Source of the DNA: Sisyra terminalis
Taxonomy: Eukaryota > Arthropoda > Insecta > Neuroptera > Sisyridae
Length of the DNA: 64,000 bases
Assembly (NCBI GenBank): GCA_958496175.1
Contig: OY292280.1
Span: 16,802,001-16,866,000, forward strand
Reading direction: 5' to 3'
Positions 12,601 to 24,854 of this stretch are shown here, one piece after another. The notes under the pieces are model-generated. The model saw nothing but the letters and a program-made list of their open reading frames with translations. It made no database searches and had not been told where the DNA came from. Every line of letters begins with the position of its first letter. Within the stretch, counting starts at the first letter, position 1. Both the position numbers and the translations under genes were made by a program.

Positions 12601-13190
12601 TCCATTTTTGGCTTCCGTTTTGGCTAAGCCGAAACTAAAACCGAAACCGAAATTGAATTCGTGAGATAAAAGTGTTAAAAATTATTCTTTTTCACTTACT
12701 ATTTGATTCTTCAATTATGAATACTAATAATTATTAGTTCATTTGAAATTTTGTTTAATATTATATTTGCTATTTTTTTTTTCAGTTCGAAAGAAAACTA
12801 ATTAAAATTAAAAAGATTTTTTTTTTGTTTTTAAAATATAAAAAAGAGTACTTTCTATTTTGTGTACCTAATCATTCAAAAAGTAATTTTGTTTTTTACT
12901 TTTTTTTATTATTTTATGTTATTCGTAACTAATATTAGGTGCATTTCTTTCAAATCAACCCCTTATTTCAGCATTATTAATGATTTTACTAATGATTAGT
13001 TCAAATATTAGGGACTAAATGATTAATGAATACATATAGGATTTCAAAGTAAAGTTACCAATTATGATTATTTTTTTTTTTACGAAAACATGACCTTATA
13101 TGGAAGTTTCGGCCGAAACTGTGACTGAAACCGAAATTCGGTTTCGGTTTCAGTTTCGGCCGTAAAAACTAGTTTCGGTCGGACACTAGT
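12575..13190 (-). repeat. dispersed element with CCGAAAC-type subterminal repeats, copy 1
   Basis: The right end is rich in GTTTCGG repeats and finishes CGGTCGGACACTAGT. The left end has GAAACTAAAACCGAAACCG. Its reverse complement aligns with 47102-47560, including shared middle segments (TTAATCATTTAGTCCC; AATAAGGAGTTGATTTGAAA in the other copy). It looks like a non-autonomous DNA element with repetitive ends; the superfamily is not clear. The two copies differ by indels in the A/T-rich centre. Confidence 0.78.
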
Positions 13191-15114
13191 CATGGATAAT
13201 TGGAAACCAACACAAATAAGTGGTTTAAAAAAATGGCGGAAAATTGTGTAGCTACATTTCTATATATGTACTCACATATAAAAGAAAAATAAAAATATTT
13301 GCATCAATCTTCATATACTTGTGGATGGAAAAACTGTAACTATCATTCCAACTAAAAAAAACTAAATTGCAAAGAGATAAGAAATTTATTATTAATTTTT
13401 TAATATCTTTATCTCTAAATTAGATTAAGGGATAAAAAAGCCATTCATTTTTTTCTAATTTTAAGAGTTAATTAACGATTCAAAGAAAAATTATGTTTAG
13501 AATTTCTTCCAACTGATGCTACGTTGAAAGACCAAAGACTAAAGACCAAAGATGGTCTTTTGGTTGAATTTATTCTAGAAAAATATAAGATTAATATATA
13601 TGTTTAAAAAAATTTGTGGTACTTTAAAATTTCGTGGATTTGATTGGTACTTTAGTGACACAAGAATTTGATTCGATGATGAAAGTCAGGGTATAAATAA
13701 AACCAATTTGGAAAGCTAGTAATTGATGAAAAGTTGATTTAATTTCAGTGAGCGTTTCATGTTTATGGTTCGTTTAAGTAATTTACAACAATTGCAATGT
13801 GAAAATAGGAAAAAATGAATTGTAATCATGGAGAAATGCAATTACTTTCCGTAAACGTTGTTCGATGTCATTTTTAAAATTAATTTAAAACTCATTACGA
13901 AAACCGGAAATGTTTCCAGGATCGAAATTCATATTTTTGTTACTCAACATGTCACGCTAAAAGCTCTCTCGCAGTTTCAGGAAATGATTTGTAAATCAAT
14001 TTGGAAAAAAAAACGTTCCAACTACATGAAACAATTTTCAAGTGTTTGATATTTACGCTAATGTAAAATAGTAATAATTGTATAGTACTCCTGAAATGTG
14101 ATAGATATGAACCAAATGGCAAGAGGGTGCTTAAGATATAATTATTATTATAAAGGATATGTCGTGGAAAACACGCAAGCAGTTTTCACGAATTTCACGC
14201 ATGAAAACATAATAAGTGGTGAATATAACGCGAAAACTGCGTTTCAAATAAACACGTGAAAAGTAGCGTAAAGCTTTCCCCAAGGCGCTTTACAGCTTTG
14301 CTAGTAAACAAAATTCAAAGTATGATTTATTATTTAGTCAAATATTTCCCGTAAATATTTTCCAACTTTCCAAAAGCGCTGTGCAAGAAAATGGCCCCAC
14401 ATAGACTTCAGACCCCCAACAACGCCGCTCTTCCCAAATTAATGTTTCATTCCATTTTTTTCTGGCAACTTCTATTATTTGAAACTTTATTTTCTGGTAA
14501 AAAAACAACGCAAACTTTCCATCTATATTTAATAACATAAAGGGTTTTTCAATAAGAGCACAAGATTTCAGTATTCAATAAAACATGGTTTTCTGTAGCA
14601 AAGTATTGAACAATTTATTGATTTAGAAAATATAAATTTGGGAATTTTGTATGAAATAATTTTTTGTATTGCCCCACATACCGTCTTGTATATAAAAAAA
14701 ACCGTGTTTGTACATTTGGTTATATAAAAATGATACCTAAATATTATTTTCCTAAATACTAATATTACCTTATTTTTTTGTTATTTTTGTATTATAAACA
14801 TTCTTAATTTATGTTTCACTTATGATTTAGTCATATTAAAAACTCTACATTCATAATTTATGAGCATCAATCAATAATATTTTGATTTATTAAATTAAAA
14901 TCAAGACATATTCAGTCCCAAAAGTTACACAAATTATTAATAGTTTTTTAAGTATCAACCTATTCACCTCATAGTATGCAATACGACGTAATTCTCCACG
15001 AATTTCCATTTTTTATGTACTTTTGTCTCCAACTGTACCTCCATAACATTCTTAATAGTAAGCAAAGAAGTAAAACTTCAATAGAAGTATAGGCCAACAT
15101 TTCAGTAGATCCCA
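13191..15114. other. unique AT-rich stretch
   Basis: No gene is supported. The frames at 13858-14049 and 14338-14538 have no recognisable domain. A short imperfect inverted repeat around 14173-14245 pairs CGCAAGCAGTTTTCACG with CGCGAAAACTGCGT. Confidence 0.4.
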
Positions 15115-15214
15115 GAGCTTTTGTTAACCGACCACTAGTGGTCACTATACAAAATTATGGTTGGTGAAAGCTTATTTTGTACAGCGACAACTAGCGGTCG
15201 GCTAACAGAAGCTC
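15115..15214. mobile_element. 100-bp inverted-repeat MITE-like element
   Basis: The arms 15115-15155 and 15174-15214 (41 bases each) are imperfect inverted copies. The left begins GAGCTTTTGTTAACCGACC and the right ends GGTCGGCTAACAGAAGCTC. The left arm also contains the palindrome GACCACTAGTGGTC. No target duplication is obvious. A similar AGAGCTTTTGTTAA end occurs at 27604. Confidence 0.7.
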
Positions 15215-17140
15215 AAAGAATAACCGCCATGTTTCCCCAAATTTTTATGAAAATCCCTTTCTCTGCTTTTCTGCATGCCTATTTGGGAAACTATTAGGAA
15301 GGAATTGGTTCCTTTAAAATCCCAGTTTTAGAGGTTTTACTGTTTATTTAAAAAGGGCAGCTTTAAATATTAATGAAATAAATTTAAGCTTAATTTGCCA
15401 ACTCTTTGCAGAGGTAAAAGTTTCATAAATTACATCAAGTAATGGTGGTCGTTGTTGGAAAAAAGAACAATTTACATGTAAATGTTGGGAATATTCACGA
15501 AAATGAACGTTAAATAAATAAATGATTTGTTTTTTGAAAATAATATATTTTTTTAATAGTTGTACCGATGGTGTAGGCAGTTTAATTTGAACTTTTTCAA
15601 ATTACATTTAACACAAGAAGTTATTTCTCATAAAAGCATAATCCACTTAAATAATATTCCGGGAATAAAAAAAAATATGAAATAAAATGTATTTTTATGT
15701 AGAGAGTTTTAAAGTAAAATAACGAAATAACAATTACATATGCTCCACGTGGAATTATTATGATATGTTTTTTATTCACTTACATAAGCATTAAGGATGA
15801 TATTTTTGTTCGCAAAAAAGGATTATTTCTATGGATTTACTGTCATTGTTGCGTATAATGTGAAAAGTTGTTAAACTTGTGAGTCTCGCGCGGACGAAGT
15901 CCCGGGTAATATTCAGTGTTTTTTATGAGTTTATTTTTTGGAATTCCCAGTTCAGCAACCTTTGTGACAATATACTTTATCAAAATTTCTGGCCATTCCA
16001 ACCCCCTCGGGGGTTGGTGAGAATGGGGTAGTAAAATTTTATTTGGAAAGCAGCTAGAGTTGCGCGGCCAGATTTTAATCCGATTGAGATTTGAAAAAGT
16101 TAGATAGCTAAATGTACACATCAAATAAATGTGGAGGAAATAAGAAAGTTTGGAAAACATCGTTTTTCTATGAAAGAAAATCAAGCGACCAAGTGTTCGG
16201 AGAAAATGAGCAGACGAACAAACAGCCAAAGATCAACGGAGTTGTTTTATTTTGCACATAGTTGTTGTTTTTATCTTCTGTAACGATTTAGAACCGTTCG
16301 AAAAACATACGTGGCTATAAAATAAATTGCTATAGTCTGAAATGTTTCGTCAGTGCTATAACAAGAGGCAACGTAATGCTCACCAGTGCTCCCCTTCCCG
16401 CCCCATTTGCGTGGCAGTTTCACTCAAAATGCCCGAACCGTCCGATAAAAGAAAATCAACCGGTTTAATTATAATTCGAAACAGGCAAATGCAAATCACC
16501 AACTTTCAATGGGCTTTTTGTTAATCACAATGAAACTTTAAGAGAGATAAACTTGCCTCGGACATTGGCAATTCGAAAGCTTTTGCAAGCTTTCCAAGCT
16601 TTCGTTTTAGTATCATCGCCATGCGAATACTTTATCCATTAGATTGCATTTTCGATTGACTTTTTTATTTGTTCTACGACTTGAAAAACGATACATACAC
16701 GAATTTACTTTTTCGTGCCAGCGACTTTAAGAAAATCAATTTTACAGCTTAGTTCTCGTTTTTCGCTTTTCATTCCAATGGCGGCTCATGATTTTTTTTT
16801 TAAAATATTGCTCTTAAAACCATTCCGACTTTGAAACTTTACTAGTAGACACCCGTGACCTCCTCAACGTAACTTTTGTAATACGTCATACACTGTCGCT
16901 TTTTTAAGTTTCTGTGCTTAAAAATCATAAAAACGAACCCTAATTGGGTCACTTATTTTTACGTCTGTTGGCCAATTTATCAAAATCGGCAAAGTTTGAC
17001 TTTTTCTTACAAATATTTGAAAATATCTAATTGAAATTCATATTAACACAAAAGATTCCTTAAGACGAAAACACGAAAGCTTTCTAAGAACAGTAATTTA
17101 TTTTTGACGAAGATAATTCGTGAAATCCAATACTATTTGA
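15215..17140. other. spacer with a richer island at about 15.83-16.8 kb
   Basis: Most is unique. At 15881-15912, read on the minus strand, ATTACCCGGGACTTCGTCCG resembles the start of the repeat at 63272 (CCCCGCAACTTCGTCTGCG), so a copy of that element may begin here and run leftwards. The 128-codon minus-strand frame at 15843-16229 covers this repeat start and is not credible as a gene. The segment 16330-16560 is compositionally balanced and could be conserved regulatory DNA. Confidence 0.4.
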
Positions 17141-17320
17141 AGCCAACTAGTGGCCGAGTGGTCAAGGTGACCCCTCCATAATTATTAGGTATTGGGTTTG
17201 AATCTCGTCCTGAGTAAATTGTCAATATTTCATGATTTACGGATTTTTATTAACCCTTGAGTCACTCAAAGACCTTGATAGTGAATGCGTAACTAGTAAC
17301 TATGAAATAACTACGCGTAT
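17141..17320 (+). mobile_element. tRNA-derived SINE copy 2
   Basis: It starts AGCCAACTAGTGGCCGAGTGG, contains the A box TGGCCGAGTGGTCAAGG and the B box GGTTTGAATCTCG, then the body ACGGATTTTTATTAACCC and TTGAGTCACTCAAAGACCTT. The copy is close to full length, and its tail is diverged after about 17290. It is homologous to the copies at 35661, 45516, 47738 and 52737. Confidence 0.9.
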
Positions 17321-20300
17321 TGCTAACTCATCATTTGAATTGAAAGAAAAAATGGTTTGAAAGATAAACAATTCATTTGGCCTTTATATAGACAAGTGTA
17401 ATGTCCTGCTTTATATGTAGGACATTAATGTTTTGATAGGCTAGCTTTTTGTGGGTGACCCTCGAAGAAGCAAATTTATGATGATATATAGCGTCGGTTG
17501 AGTTTCTTTTGATAGATCTGCATTTTCACCAAAGAGATTAGTAAAAGTTTTTATCTGTTATATTATGATTAATGGTGGTTTAAATGCTTTAAATTCAATA
17601 AAATTTATGGCGGGAAAATCATCTCATTCGCCTACCTCCTCATCGACGTAGCAGCTTCGACAACGATTTAAGCCAGCGTGGGATTTATAAATCGGTCAAG
17701 TAACACTAATTGGGATAAAGTTGCCCAGATGAATTTATTTTGAAAAATAGAAAAAGGAATAAATCCCGTCGATGGCACAAAAGAGTGAAAATTTATTGTT
17801 CGCAGATGTCAGCGTACGTTTCGCAAATATTTTGATGCAAAACGTGTTTGCTTGATTGAACTTATAGAATTTGATTTTTTTTATCAAAGAATATATTATT
17901 TACGAAATTGTATGAGAAACGGTGGCGAGTTAAAAATGGAGGCAAGGGAGGCAGTGTTTCCCGAAATAAAAATTTATAGTACCAGTTAGTCCCGTAATCT
18001 TTAAGTTCTGAAAAGGTTATACTTAGGTAGAAGAACAGTTGTGATACTAATGAGCAAATGGGAGCTCGAAAACGATAGGCTTACGAATCTTTGGTGACGT
18101 CACAGTCCATTTATTGAAACCAAAATATAAACCGGAAAATCAGGATAAATAAAAAAATCAGGATTAACCCGATTTGCAGCTATCACTGATATATTTGATA
18201 CCAAATATTTGGCCGAGTAAATTATCCAAATATAAACACAAATATTAGACTAATATTAAAGAAATGTCTTCACATCGGGCTTCAATTATGTATTTCAACT
18301 GCCAAACAGTAATCTCCAGGAGTCACCTAATAGAATTTGATCTTTCTACTACCTGCAACGATTTATTGTAAAAATGTTTTTTTTACTAATGAGATAATTC
18401 AATTTTAAAGTAGAAAACCATGTATATTCTGAAATATTAAGATCAATAATATTCCGAAAACTACAGTTTAATGTTAAAATAAAATTTCAGCAGTTTGTTA
18501 GCTTTTTGCTCCAGATAATTTTCCCAAAACCTTTATATCAATGAACTTTGATTTTTTTTCGTCGCCTCCATTTTTGCCCCTACTTTCCTCGTCGCACCGA
18601 GAATCCAAACCTCTGTAAGTGACCCAAAAATTAATTGGTCAAAGTCAAGGGTGATAATAAGTCGAAAAAAAATACAGGCCAATACAGGAGTTGGCTTGAT
18701 GAAAATTTCTAGGAACAATTTTAGGTATTTCTTAACTAGGAAAATTTATTGTAGTAACCTTATTAAATTTTGTAAAAAAAAAATAAGGGAAACTTTTCGA
18801 TTCGATCGATTAGCAGCAACGAACCAATTACCATAAATTTAGCGACAGTAAAGTGAAGAAAATTTCAGCAGTGAAATAAATCGTTTAACTTACACTTATA
18901 GTGTTTCATTTTTTTAACAGTAAACGTTGCGTTAAAGGGTGAACAAACAAATTTTCAAATTACAACCCCTAACTCCAACTTGGCTTATTATTTACTACGT
19001 GAATCTTCCATTTTGTACAAGCACATTTTTTATCCCATCGTTTATCTTACCAACCCCTATACTTCTGACTCTTATTTAGAATAAACAAAAGTATCTTTTC
19101 TTTCAACAAAAAATTAATTTTGAATTAAATTAAACCAAAGAAAAACGAATACCGATCGTTGTTTTTGGATTCCCTTAAAAACTTTTGGTCGTTCCTTCCT
19201 AATAATACCAAGTGTTCTATTGAAAAAAACGATTAACTTGTTAAATCAACCAATTTGGATAATTATTGATGGGTAATTAGATACGCAAAGTATATAGACA
19301 CTGCTATGTCATTAGTGTTAAATATAATTGAACTCAAATAGTTCCGTTAAATAATAAGTTATCGCCCATTTTACACATTGAGTTTACACACTGTGCAAAG
19401 AAAAATAATTGCTTGTAATTTTTTTTCGAAGCAACTCCTGAAATCCTGTTTTGCACTAATAAATATTCCCGGTAGAAAGTTGGCTATTGTGATTTTATTT
19501 TGTTAGTCTCGATGCAGTGGTGGAAAGTTCATTACTTTTCCGAAGCTGTACTTTGATGAAAACACGTTCGTTACCCAAAAGCAATGCGAAGAGGGGTGAG
19601 GGGGGTGGGGTGGGGTGAGGCAACCAATTTATATATTGGTAATAATTTTTTGCCCAACTGCCAGGTGTAAAATTGGTAACAACTGCAGCATTTCAATCGA
19701 TTTGTCCTTTAGTGTTTCTATTTTGAGAAACGGCTGCTGCAGTATGAACAGTTCAGGTGTGTCTAGTGACGTAAGAAAGCGGTGGATAGCAGAGGCACAA
19801 TAACAGGGGGGGGGGTGGCGGTATCGTGTAGGGGATGTATCCGAGCGAGGTGCGACCGAGTTAAAGGGTGGCTGCTCAGATTGATTGCTACCGATTACGT
19901 GTAGTAGTATTTGTTGACATCTTCGACTGTCAAACTCTAGTCGACTAATATTCGTCAAGTTTCCCAGCTATCTTTATCTCTGTCAGCCCCACTGTTCCAA
20001 ACTGTACGTTCTCTCAAGCGTTCCCATATTTTCGTACGGGATGAGTTGCAGAAACTGAAAAGCCTTTGTACCGATCATAATATACTTGGAACATAAATAC
20101 GAGAAACACGAGAATAACAGAATAACGAGAAAAACAGGAATACGGGAATGCAATATCCCTGGTCTTGCTACATATCCAGCAATTCGATTGTTGAAAATAA
20201 AATAGAAAAATACTACTTGGCTAATTTGATATTTTTATTGGTTGTTTTTAGGGAAAACTTTCCAAATCTCTCAATTCGTTATCTAATAAAATTCAATCGT

Positions 20301-20571
20301 TAATATTTATGGATTTCATCCAATATCGTTTTCCTCTCTTATCTACTATTTTCTCCCACTTGGCGAATATATCTCGTCTCGTCACTAATTGAATTTTCAG
20401 CGATTTTTCCAAAAATCATACGATAAATGCCAGGTGAATTAGCTGATTGTCGAAATGAAAACCGAATTCTTTTCCTGATCACTTCCTCGGCTTTTCTCCA
20501 TTTGCCGGAAAAACATATCCACCAGTGGCGGCTCTTCACACATATTTTCGTCAATTTAACAGCTCATTGTA
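17321..20571. other. unique stretch with a G-rich island at 19.5-20.1 kb
   Basis: No gene is supported. A small hairpin with 9-base arms on TAATGTCCT lies near 17399-17427. From about 19500 to 20100 the composition is richer. A four-run G tract lies at 19593-19615 and a G10 run at 19806-19815. The minus-strand 109-codon frame at 19629-19958 runs opposite another open frame and has no recognisable domain. Confidence 0.4.
19593..19615 (+). other. potential G-quadruplex
   Basis: Four runs of four or more G are separated by loops of one to three bases, which meets the usual G3+N1-7 rule. It sits in a G-rich island that also contains a G10 run 190 bases downstream. Any biological role is inference. 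Confidence 0.6.
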
Positions 20572-20870
20572 TTTGGGAGACCGGAAAGTAATGTCCTTTT
20601 TTCAATATAAAATTAAAACACAAAATTTTGTGACAACTTTTGATTTTATATCAATAATATAATCATACTTATTAGTATCAACGTTTTGACATCTAGTGTG
20701 CAAATTTTCAATTCCATATTAGTAAAAATCAAGTGATTACTAAGGACCTTATCAAAAAATTATATTCTAAACATCACTTAAGCTTTTAATTTGTTTGCCA
20801 CTTAATAAATGTGGTTACGGTTGAATTAAATAAAAATTCGATAAAATAACTTTGAACGATTATAGTGGGT
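20572..20870 (+). mobile_element. mariner-like terminal segment, left copy
   Basis: After a TA dinucleotide the sequence reads TTTGGGAGACCGGAAAGTAA, followed by TGTC. The ACCGGAAAGTAATGTC core resembles the ends of mariner-type elements. About 300 bases of this copy align, inverted, with 26620-26868. The shared inner part is AATAAAAATTCGATAAAATA and ACTTTGAACGATTATAG. No transposase frame is preserved. It could be one end of a large element or a solo relic. Confidence 0.6.
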
Positions 20871-23821
20871 ACCGTAATATCACCTCCCCCTTAATTAATT
20901 AGTATTTTCACGGTTTTTCTTTTGCTGAAGAGTTTTCCATTACGGTGCTGCAGCATTGAATTTTATCCAATCGAATATAGTTCATCGAAAATTCTAAGTT
21001 ATTCTAGGCTTGATATTAATCGAGTAAAATAAATTAAATTTATGGCCTGCTGAATTCTAAGTAATCATGACAACTAAGACCAATAATTATCTTTCACCAT
21101 AGCAATAAGTGTCTAGCCTTTTTTGTAGAACATTCACTACCCTACAAAATAGCCGCGTAGAATCTTTGTTTAATGTATATTTAGTTAATTACTGAAATCG
21201 TCATAAATATATACAAAAAATGTGATGTTATACGTAAATGTTAAAACCAAAATCCTAAGACTTTGGAAACAATTTTTACTTTCAGTGCATATATTACATA
21301 TCCACACGCCGCCACTGATATCTTTCATATACAATTTATTGAGTTTTATTTGAGAAAAACCAAAAAACCATACATAACAACGTGTAACGAATAAGATTGG
21401 AAAAATATACTCCAATCGTCGATAAAACCTCAACAAATTGATCTGATCAATTTATTGTGCTGAATGACGATACGCGGATTAGCACAAAATCGAATTCTCT
21501 TAATAATCAGTCTCATAAAAGTCGTCCAAATGCGTTCTGTTTTTGATATTGTCGATTTGCTGACCAACTTATAACATATTTCATCAGTTTGAATCGTTTT
21601 TTATTATTTTCTAATCAGAAATTAATGCCTGTGTCACTTATTTTCTTACACGAAAATAACAAACAATACGTTGATGCGACGAAGTTGAGGGTATCAGATA
21701 TGCAAAAATCAACAGACATCACCATCTATTGTTTAATTTTAAGACTACTTCATTAAACACGAATACCAATGTATCGATGTATCGATGTATCGAAAAAATC
21801 GAGGTATCGTTTGCATTCCAAAGTATACGAACTGGTCAACAGTCCAAAATCATTAGTGAAAGCGTTGCATCTCTGGAATGACGATTGCAACGGCCACAAT
21901 CGATCCCGAGTACCTTCTTAGTAACATTAGGATAAAAGAAATATAAATATTCTAGACGGTATATTAATGTCAGTTTTCTATGAATTTCTAAAGCTTCACT
22001 TTATCATTTTCCCTGGAATAATGTCTTTCACGATATTTGTAAACAGCAAATGTAGTCGTTAATCCTTTCTTTTCTATCGGTTGTCATGGAGTGGGCAGCG
22101 CAACTGTAGTAGTCTATTCCAGAAAATAACTAAAACCATTCTATTCTCACAAGTTCTTCCTCTTTTTATATTTTTTCATATTTTTGCTATTGAATGATGA
22201 AACCTTTCTGTGGCAAACTAAACTTTTATTGATATGGAAAAAAATTATTTCTAAATTGTGTAAAATTGGCCCGGGAATTTAATTAAATATACATATACAT
22301 GTCGATGTGTTTACATTTGCATATATTGTGAAATATGAAATGCCTAACTCTGATTCTGTTCTTTTCATATTTGATGCTGGAAATGAAATTTGAAATCAAA
22401 TATTCTCGTAAATATTTATTGAAGCACTCTTTCACACATACATAGACACAATTTAAACACTTAAGCACAATGAAGACATTTCAGAACAAACAAAATGTTA
22501 TTAACAATTGAATTTTGCGCAATCGTGATAGACCAACAGAACGGAAATATTTTCCGAGAGTAGTTTGTTTTTTCTACTGAAATCACAATGAAATTGACTC
22601 GTGAATTATTAAAATTAATATGAAACCAGTCAACTCACAATTGTGTTTAATTTTATTTGCACAAAATGTTTCCAGTTATTATGGTTCATATCTTTTTCAA
22701 CAGTGGCAGGATATTGCAAAACACTAGTGACATACATTTCAGCGTTGCGCCACCCGGGTATGTTTAAGGGTTGGTTTTAAATGGCGCCCCTTTCGATTTT
22801 ATTTTATTATCTTCAAATTGGGGCAGTGTTATAAATATGAGACTTTAGATTAGCAATTTTTTCGGTTTTTATTTATTTGGAAAATAAAAATATTTATTTT
22901 TTAGAATTTTTTTCACAACTGTTTATCACATAGTTTTGGGGACAATCTTTCCACGATTTTTAATCCCATTTTACTTAATTTTTTCAAAAGAATCATAAAA
23001 TTTCGTGATTAATTTTCAAGACCTATTCAACGATATCTTACACTTATATCCACCAAAAAAAAAAAAAAAAAAATCATCCCCTGTAGTTGGTTTCATGAAT
23101 TTATAAGCGGCTAAAAGAATACTAATTTCTTCAAAATACCTGTTCTTTAATGCTTATATTCTTGAACTAAAATAGATTTGATTTTTTTATAAAAGGATAT
23201 TAGAGAATCATGAGGGCTTTCCATTATCTGTCCCTTTTGTGTTCCCCTTATGGGTTTGGGGATATCATCCTAATATCTCTATCTACTGCCTCAGGTAATG
23301 AGTGCCCAGTCAGCCACTTTATCCTTTATATATTGTTATGTTTTTCTTCCTCTGTCACTTGAACTATAAGTATTTCCCTTTCTCCAGTTTTCCTGGACTA
23401 TGGCTAAAATACCATTAGGTTATTTTACGGGAATTTATTCAGCATGATTAGTTCGTGGAAGAAGGATTCATCAATTATTTTTTTTCTTCTTCTTCATTCG
23501 TTATATATATTTTCCAGTTCATGTTCAGGTAACCCAAAAGAACTGAGGTAATTTTGAGTCATAGTAGGCATTAAAATTAATACTATCAAACCTTATTAAA
23601 TTTCGAAGATTTCAATTTTTTAAAAATTGTTTTTTACTGATAGGTTTAAAGGGAAGAGGTATATTTTTTTACTTTAGAGGAAGGGATAGTTTTTGCTTGG
23701 TTAATGAAGAGCTTTTTTCTTATTTTTATATAAAAGAATCGATAAAAAAAATGTGTTAAAACGTTTACATTTTTTTTTCTTTTAGACAATGGCAAAAGTT
23801 ATATGCTTCGGTTTTATTCCC
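20871..23821. other. unique AT-rich stretch
   Basis: No gene is supported. At 20936-20972 there is a match to 7197-7232 (TTCCATTAC then GCAGCAT). At 21765-21815 there is an ATCGATGT repeat cluster. A poly-A run of about 20 bases lies near 23056. The parts from 21450 to 22010 and 22730 to 22800 are slightly richer in composition. Confidence 0.4.
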
Positions 23822-23940
23822 TGAAAAATAGGTTCAATACATTTGAGTAGAGAAAAATTGTTTTAATAGACCACAAGTGGATTGTAAATTTTCCACTTAG
23901 TGATTTTTTCTTATGTCTTTGTGTTTTATTGTCTCCAAAT
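23822..23940 (+). repeat. inverted-pair repeat, left copy
   Basis: This segment aligns with the reverse complement of 26978-27093. Shared phrases are TTTGAGTAGAGA, CCACAAGTGGATT, TTTTCCACTT and TTTTATTGTCT. The two lie about 3 kb apart in opposite orientation, with the right copy just outside the mariner-like end at 26868. No coding is seen. Confidence 0.75.
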
Positions 23941-24854
23941 TCAGCGTTTTGACGTCAATTTTTTCCAGAAGGAAAAGCCGTAATCGTTTGAATTGATTGC
24001 ATATGTTGGGCTGGAATGTAACGATTTCAATTGAAATATGTAAATTTTTTCACTTTCCGAATCTTTGACCTGCATAACGACTGTTTTGTTCAACGTTTTT
24101 CCCTCCACCGTTGAACGCAAACGCGGAAAAAATGGCCTTGTATTTCATTACAATTTACAGTTTTAATATATTTTTCCTTCAAAAAAAAAAAGAAAAACTT
24201 TGAGAAAAACATAAGTATTTTCGTGATAAAGCTCTTACACGATTATTTCCCGACGAGATGTGCATTAAAGATAAGAATGTCCCATAAATGTGTCTGACGT
24301 TGTCTCGAACAGAATATATCTTGTAACTATTATTGTCCCAAATACATCCCCTAAATATATCCCAACCAGCATCCCCATAACTACTCGCTATCATATAAAA
24401 TATTTTCACAAAGGGACGAAAAATAGACAAGCGAAAAACGAAAAACGAGAAAAACCTTTTTTATTACTTGGTTTTTCTTTAAAAATAACTTTTATCTCCG
24501 AATATTTTTTTCAAGTTATTGTTTCTATTTTTAAGGGGTTGTAACACGTCTATCCATTAATCATTCGTATGCTGTAAGACTATATAATTTGAATAGAGTC
24601 ATCTAAAAGAACGAAAAAACGTCTATTCATTAATCTAATGTCTCGACAACGATGCCGAAAAAGATCTTTCATTTTTGATATGAACAAACTATTAGCTGGT
24701 TTGTTGTTCCATTTTCATTTTCCACCAAAATTACAATATTTAATCAGCTTTTTGAAAGCTCTCAGGACTCATTATTGCCAAACTAATTGCGATTGTTATC
24801 AATATTTTTTGTAGGTGATTAATTGCTTTTTTTCCATTCTGCTTTTGTTTCAGT
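23941..24854. other. AT-rich spacer
   Basis: No gene is supported. The frames at 24179-24430 and 24290-24544 overlap on opposite strands without domains. Confidence 0.4.

Noticed and set aside
15843..16229. 128-codon minus-strand frame
   Set aside because: Its C-terminal part is translated from a repeat start (ATTACCCGGGACTTCGTCCG type) and the rest has no recognisable domain.
19629..19958. 109-codon minus-strand frame
   Set aside because: The opposite strand is also open for 62 codons here, composition is unusual, and no family is recognised.
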